A DNA stretch of 59,280 nucleotides from Candidatus Eiseniibacteriota bacterium (GTDB taxonomy: Bacteria; Orphanbacterota; Orphanbacteria; Orphanbacterales; Orphanbacteraceae): NCBI GenBank assembly GCA_024276995.1, contig JAJRWB010000077.1, forward strand, positions 1 through 59,280, in the 5' to 3' direction. How positions within the stretch are numbered: position 1 is the stretch's first letter; each line of letters begins with the position of its first letter. The translations under genes were made by a program, and so were the position numbers. A model generated the notes under the pieces. That model was not told where the DNA came from, ran no database searches, and saw only the letters and a program-made list of their open reading frames with translations. This document shows positions 55,634 to 59,280 of this stretch, in pieces.

Positions 55634-57400
55634 CTAGAAGCTCCAGAATCGCGGGATGAAGATAACCGACAAGATCCAGAAGAGGATACTCAAGGGCACG
55701 CCCGTGCGAAGGAAGTCGGTGTACTTGTAGCCTCCCGGGTTGTAGATCATCGTGTTCGTCTGGTAACCGACGGGGGTGGAGAAGCCGGTGGAAGCGGCGA
55801 AGGTGATCGCCATCAGGAAGGGCCGCGGATCGGCGCCGAGCTTCACCGCCGTCGAGATGGCGATCGGAGCGAGGAGCACCGCGGCCGCGTTGTTGCTCAT
55901 CGTGTCGGTCATGATCGATGTCATGAGATAGACCACCGCGAGCACGGCGACCGGCCCCATAGTGCCGACCATGCCGATCGCCTGCTCCGCGAGGAAGCCG
56001 GCCGCACCGCTCTTCTCCATGGCGATGCCCAGCGGCAGGATGCCGGCGAGCAGGAAGATCACCTGCCAGTTGATCGCGCGGTAGGCCTCCTCGAGGCGCA
56101 GGCAGCGGGTGAGCACCATCACCAGGCAGCCGAGAATCGCCGTGACCATGATCGGCAGGATCTTGAGCGCCGCGAGCCCGACCACCGCGGCGAGGATCGC
56201 GAGTACGAGGGGCGCCTTGTGCTGCATCACCAGGCCCGGCACTTCATCGAGAACGATGAAGTCGCTGTCGCTTCTGAGTTCCTCGATCTGAGGGGCGTGC
56301 GCCTGCACGAGGAGGGCGTCGCCGAGACCGAGCCGGATCGAGTTGAGCTTCTCGCGGATCGGCTCTCCCCGCCGCTGGATCGCGAGGACGAGTGCACGAT
56401 AGCGGCTGCGGAAATCGATCTCCTTGAGGGTGTGGCCGATGAGATCCGATCCGGGCGCGATGAGCGCCTGGACGAGTCTCATATCGCCCGTCTGGAGCGT
56501 AGCGTCGCGCAGTTTGAAGTTGACGTTGAGTTCAAGCCCGGCGGAAGACCTCAGTCGCATCAGCTCGGCGATCCGGCCGCGTACGAGGAGAACGTCCCCC
56601 CCCATGAGCGGCTGGCGGAGGGGCGCCCAGGTCGCCTCCTTCACGTGAAGCAGGCGAAGAATCGTGACGTCGTGTTCTTCGCCGAGACGACTCTCGAGCA
56701 CCGACTTCCCGATGAGCGGCGAATTCTCCCTCACGCGCATTTCGGTGATGTACTCGCCGAGCTGGTAGGCGACGGCGAGTTCCTGCGCCTTGCGCTCCGG
56801 CAGCAGCCATCGCCCGAATACGAGGAAGAAGAGCGTCCCCCCGGTGAAGAGGATCAGGCCCATGCGGGTGAACTCGAACATGGAAAACGCGCCGTACCCC
56901 GCCTGCTCGGAAATCGCGCTGACGAGAAGATTGGTCGACGTACCGATGAGCGTGCAGACGCCGCCGAACTGCGACGCGTACGACAGCGGAATGAGCAGCC
57001 TCGAGGCGGCGATCTTCCGCCTCTTCGCAATGACCATCACGAGGGGAATGAAAACGGCCACCGCCGCCGTGTTGTTGATGAACGCCGAGATCACCGTGAT
57101 GGTCAGCATGATGACCACCAGTGCGGTGAAGTAATTCCGCCCGAAGCGCACCATCAGCCGCCCGATCGCCGCCGTGGCGCCCGTCTTCTGCAGCCCGGCG
57201 CTCAGGATGAACATCGCCGCCACCGTCACCGTCGCCGGGTTGCTGAAGCCGGAGATCCCCTCCTGGGGGGTGACGAGCTTCAGCGCCAGCAGCACGCCGA
57301 GCACGAGGAGGCCTACGAAATCGATCGGGTATTTCTCGGAAACGAAGAGCGCCACCGCTCCGACGAGGATCGAGATCACCAGGATCGCATCGAGGGGCAT
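55634..57400 (-). CDS. SLC13/DASS-family transporter with two central TrkA-C-like domains
   Basis: A 588-residue polytopic membrane protein with about 11-12 helices. The two hairpin substrate motifs are SAFINNTAAVAVFIPLV with LIGTSTNLLVS, and TSIMTDTMSNNAAAVLLAPIAIS with STGFSTPVGYQTN. These are the SNT/SNN-like motifs of the DASS family. A cytoplasmic insert in the middle (about 215-390) contains two RCK/TrkA-C-like modules (YITEMRVRENSPLIGKSV, LVQALIAPGSDLIGHTL). This architecture is common for sulfate or dicarboxylate importers and sodium-coupled uptake. The substrate is unclear. AGGAGTG lies 12 bases before the ATG, a long spacing. The protease gene follows on the same strand with its own promoter candidate. 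Confidence 0.85.
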   Translation of the reverse strand: MPLDAILVISILVGAVALFVSEKYPIDFVGLLVLGVLLALKLVTPQEGISGFSNPATVTVAAMFILSAGLQKTGATAAIGRLMVRFGRNYFTALVVIMLTITVISAFINNTAAVAVFIPLVMVIAKRRKIAASRLLIPLSYASQFGGVCTLIGTSTNLLVSAISEQAGYGAFSMFEFTRMGLILFTGGTLFFLVFGRWLLPERKAQELAVAYQLGEYITEMRVRENSPLIGKSVLESRLGEEHDVTILRLLHVKEATWAPLRQPLMGGDVLLVRGRIAELMRLRSSAGLELNVNFKLRDATLQTGDMRLVQALIAPGSDLIGHTLKEIDFRSRYRALVLAIQRRGEPIREKLNSIRLGLGDALLVQAHAPQIEELRSDSDFIVLDEVPGLVMQHKAPLVLAILAAVVGLAALKILPIMVTAILGCLVMVLTRCLRLEEAYRAINWQVIFLLAGILPLGIAMEKSGAAGFLAEQAIGMVGTMGPVAVLAVVYLMTSIMTDTMSNNAAAVLLAPIAISTAVKLGADPRPFLMAITFAASTGFSTPVGYQTNTMIYNPGGYKYTDFLRTGVPLSILFWILSVIFIPRFWSF

Positions 57401-57902
57401 GGGCGGGAATCACTCCTGGCTGCGACGCAGCACGCCGGGTCGAATGCTCGGCTCTGGGAATCGAACGCAAGAGAAACGATAGCGTGCCCGTGTGCGAAGA
57501 ACAAGAGAGAAAGGGGGATGTGCCCTCGCTTCGCCTCGAATCGTGCAGCCACTTCGTGAGCCTCTTCTTCGTTCTCATCTTCCGTATCCTCTTCCTCCTC
57601 GTCGACAATTGTCCAAAGTGAGCAAAGTCGAATCGCCGAAGCACTGTCGGAATTCTCGAAACGTATTGATTCCGTGGTGGATATGGACGAGAAACCCTAA
57701 GGCGATCCCGACGGCGAGGATGAGCCGGAAACGATGGCCGACAGCGCGTGGCGGGCTGAAGAATGCCTTGGTCCCGACTCCGCGTAACCTTCGCGTAACA
57801 CCCTCACCCTAGATTGATGTTCGTCAAGCCAATCGGCTGATGAAACCCGGTGCTTCTGAGTACCGTGCCGCCGCGTATTCACAATCGAGAGGGGGAAACA
57901 TT
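57401..57902. other. 502-bp divergent intergenic region
   Basis: No gene is recognised. On minus a promoter (TTGTTC 57504-57499, 17-bp spacer, TATCGT 57481-57476) serves the SLC13 gene. On plus the OmpR-type repeat and -10 described separately serve the lectin gene. The middle (57545-57640) is Arg/Glu-coding-like on minus but has no conserved feature that I recognise. Confidence 0.5.
57781..57815 (+). promoter_or_regulatory. Direct-repeat operator and promoter of the C-type lectin gene
   Basis: CGCGTAAC occurs at 57781-57788 and again at 57792-57799, an 11-bp period typical of OmpR/PhoB-family head-to-tail sites. The second copy abuts the -35 position of a -10 TAGATT at 57810-57815. Activation of the downstream secreted-lectin gene by a two-component response regulator is inferred. 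The leader to its ATG is about 80 bases. Confidence 0.5.
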
Positions 57903-58733
57903 ATGAGATGGATCACGGCCTTGTTGCCCGCGTCGGTCATGTTGCTGACAATCACCGCCGCCGTCGAAGCCGAACTGGTTTGGTTCGCGGAGACGGGCCA
58001 TTACTATGAGGCGATGGCGGAGCCGGATGGAATTACCTGGGAAAACGCCCTGGCGGCCTGCGAAGCCCGGGGCGGATACCTGGCGACCATCGCTTCCGCC
58101 ACGGAGAATGCATTCGTGTTCAACCTCATCAACGACCCTGCTTTCTGGTTTATCGACGGGTACAACAACGCCATCGGTCCGTGGATCGGAGGGTTCCAGC
58201 CCGAAGGGTCGCCGGAACCGGGCGGCAACTGGCAGTGGTTGACCGGAGAGCCCTGGGTGTTCACGAACTGGGGACCCAACGAGCCGAATAACTTCGGCGG
58301 CGGCGAGGACGCGCTCTCCTACTTCGGCTGGGGAGGAAACATTGGCTCCCAGTGGAACGATCGAGGAAGGGCGACCGGCGCTGCGTACGGCTACGTATTC
58401 GAAACCGAAACGGCGACCGGTGTCCTCGACACCGGTGCGGAAAACGAGATGCCGCCGCGGCTTGAATTTCTCACGGCCCGCCCCAACCCGTTCAACCCGG
58501 TGACCGAGATACGATTCTCGATACAAGCGGAAGGCGCGGTGCAGCTTGCCCTCTACGATATCGGAGGTAGGTTGGTAGTGACTCTCGTGGACGAGCACAT
58601 GCCGGCCGGCGAACACACCTTCGTGTGGAATGGGCGAAGCCGCACCGGCACGGACGCGGCGTCGGGCAGCTACTTCGCGCGACTCGAGGTCGGGAGCGAG
58701 GTGCTCACACGGCGGATCACGCTGGTCCGGTGA
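57903..58733 (+). CDS. Secreted C-type lectin-domain protein with FlgD-type C-terminal domain
   Basis: A 276-residue exported protein. After the signal peptide (ITAAVEA) comes one C-type lectin fold: ITWENALAACEARGGYLATIASATEN, then WIGGFQP, GNWQWLTGEPWVFTNW, and GPNEPNN with WND. The EPN triplet and the WND are the classic calcium and sugar-contacting positions, mannose-type by analogy. A linker leads to a FlgD Ig-like domain (ARPNPFNPVTEIRFSI, VQLALYDIGGRLV, GSYFARLEVG), the third such tail in this window. Calcium-dependent carbohydrate binding at the cell surface is inferred. GAGGGGG precedes ATG 57903; the frame extends to 57840. Confidence 0.88.
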   Translation: MRWITALLPASVMLLTITAAVEAELVWFAETGHYYEAMAEPDGITWENALAACEARGGYLATIASATENAFVFNLINDPAFWFIDGYNNAIGPWIGGFQPEGSPEPGGNWQWLTGEPWVFTNWGPNEPNNFGGGEDALSYFGWGGNIGSQWNDRGRATGAAYGYVFETETATGVLDTGAENEMPPRLEFLTARPNPFNPVTEIRFSIQAEGAVQLALYDIGGRLVVTLVDEHMPAGEHTFVWNGRSRTGTDAASGSYFARLEVGSEVLTRRITLVR

Positions 58734-58774
58734 ACGAAAAGCTCGGGCAGCCGGGAATCGTCCCCCGAAAAAGA

Positions 58775-58803
58775 AGCCGCCGGAACTACCGGCGGCTCTT
58801 TTC
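58775..58803 (+). terminator. Intrinsic terminator of the lectin gene
   Basis: AGCCGCCGG (58775-58783) and CCGGCGGCT (58789-58797) form a perfect 9-bp stem around AACTA, followed by CTTTTC. Confidence 0.85.
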
Positions 58804-59280
58804 GGGTTGGTACAGCAAAAGGGCGTATATCGAACCCTGGAGGCGCTGATTTGGCTTGTGAACTCGCCTGAAGGCGAGCGGTTCGGCAGTGGACTCATAC
58901 TTTTTCATTCGCGGGGAGTTTTGGGATACAGGAATTCGTGCGGTGTGGTTCTTTCAGATTACAGAAAGTATTTTCTAGCTACATTTGTGCTATCGGCACA
59001 GATATTGCGAGAGTCAGAAACCATGAATGACGACAGCACACTCCGGAAATCGACGCCTGCGTTCTCCATGCCGGACCGCATGTGCGGCGAGGGCCCGACC
59101 GGCAGGATGCATTCATTTCAAATGAAGAGGCTTCGCCTCTATTGGTTCACTGTTGCCGCCCGCGTCATCCGTTCCGGACACAGGGTTACACTGGCACTGG
59201 CGCGCGGTCCAACGGCTGCCCTTCGCTTCGAACGCGCACAACTTGCCATTGCGCATATCTGAGCTTCGCCTCCTCTTTCC
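58804..59280. other. Low-information right edge of the window
   Basis: Base composition is visibly more AT-rich around 58880-59010 than in the rest of the window. It holds two short perfect hairpins (CTCGCC-TGAA-GGCGAG at 58863-58878; AGGC-TTC-GCCT near 59130). AGGCTTCGCCT-like sequence recurs in part at the right edge. Apart from the weak transposase-like ORF listed separately I recognise nothing. Confidence 0.5.
59023..59262 (+). pseudogene. Possible C-terminal relic of an IS1380-like transposase
   Basis: A 79-codon frame whose second half reads MKRLRLYWFTVAARVIRSGHRVTLALARG and then ALRFERAQLAI. That spacing of LRL...ARV.RS.RRV.L.L resembles the C-terminal tail of IS1380-group DDE transposases. 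No catalytic domain or terminal inverted repeat is visible here. No good ribosome binding site precedes the ATG. The match is short and from memory, so this is a weak call. Confidence 0.3.

Noticed and set aside
58630-59262. Long open frame across the lectin 3' end and the right edge
   Set aside because: It overlaps the lectin gene and its terminator out of frame. Only the last part has any transposase-like resemblance and is listed separately with low confidence.
59190-59280. Integron attC-like site
   Set aside because: CCAACGG and CAACTTGCC-like strings are present, but no properly spaced inverted core sites could be paired.

Overview
This window looks like chromosomal DNA of a GC-rich, Gram-negative bacterium. 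An RND exporter, outer-membrane-type lipoproteins, a DUF4105 protein and three secreted proteins ending in FlgD-like immunoglobulin sorting domains are typical of FCB-group or Eisenbacteria/Krumholzibacteriota-like genomes. That taxonomic placement is inference from gene content only. No rRNA, tRNA, CRISPR array or prophage was recognised. Only the last few hundred bases hint at a mobile-element relic.

Layout. 0-10 kb: the C-terminal half of an RND exporter, a probable PPi-dependent phosphofructokinase, a 2-oxoglutarate dehydrogenase E1 gene split by a 10-C tract, a GH13 lipoprotein, DUF4956 with an eroded VTC-domain partner, and malate dehydrogenase. 10-22 kb: serine hydrolase and barrel lipoproteins, a histidine kinase/HD-GYP signalling pair, an FKBP lipoprotein, a two-gene GT-C-like membrane operon, an AbiEii-type toxin-antitoxin-like operon with an MBL hydrolase, a fused SpmA-SpmB, and a stand-alone tRNA-binding protein. 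22-27 kb: a TetR-controlled operon encoding all four subunit types of a class I (ATP-dependent) benzoyl-CoA reductase-like enzyme plus a small Cys-rich protein. 27-38 kb: glutamate dehydrogenase, a PEP-synthase-like protein, a large MalT/SARP regulator interrupted by an amber codon, and a phosphate cluster (Na/Pi cotransporter-PhoU, CYTH-like, Ppx/GppA). 38-43 kb: PAP2 and, on the other strand, the oxygen-dependent box operon boxC-boxB-aldehyde dehydrogenase, followed by the ruin of a 3-hydroxyacyl-CoA dehydrogenase. 43-59 kb: an arylsulfotransferase-like secreted protein, a promoter-terminator pair that could make a ~60-nt RNA, an NrfJ-like lipoprotein, a DUF3015-DUF4105-lipoprotein operon, a peroxiredoxin with in-frame UGA at its peroxidatic position, a TPR protein with a dead peptidase domain and an in-frame amber, a fungalysin/thermolysin-like secreted protease, an SLC13 transporter and a C-type lectin protein.

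Themes. (1) The two aromatic-ring attack strategies, oxygen-dependent epoxidation (box) and ATP-driven dearomatisation (bcr/bzd type), sit about 14 kb apart. (2) The strongest single finding is a probable selenocysteine peroxiredoxin: UGA at codon 47, a matching stem-loop directly downstream, a good ribosome binding site only at the extended start, and a near-consensus promoter. A conventional gene call would keep only its last 92 residues. (3) Several genes are interrupted or eroded (the E1 frameshift, two in-frame ambers, VTC and 3HCDH remnants). Some may be assembly errors and others real decay. (4) At least four starts have a -10 element only 5-6 nt upstream and no usable ribosome binding site, which suggests leaderless transcripts. 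All functions are read from sequence motifs; no database search was possible.
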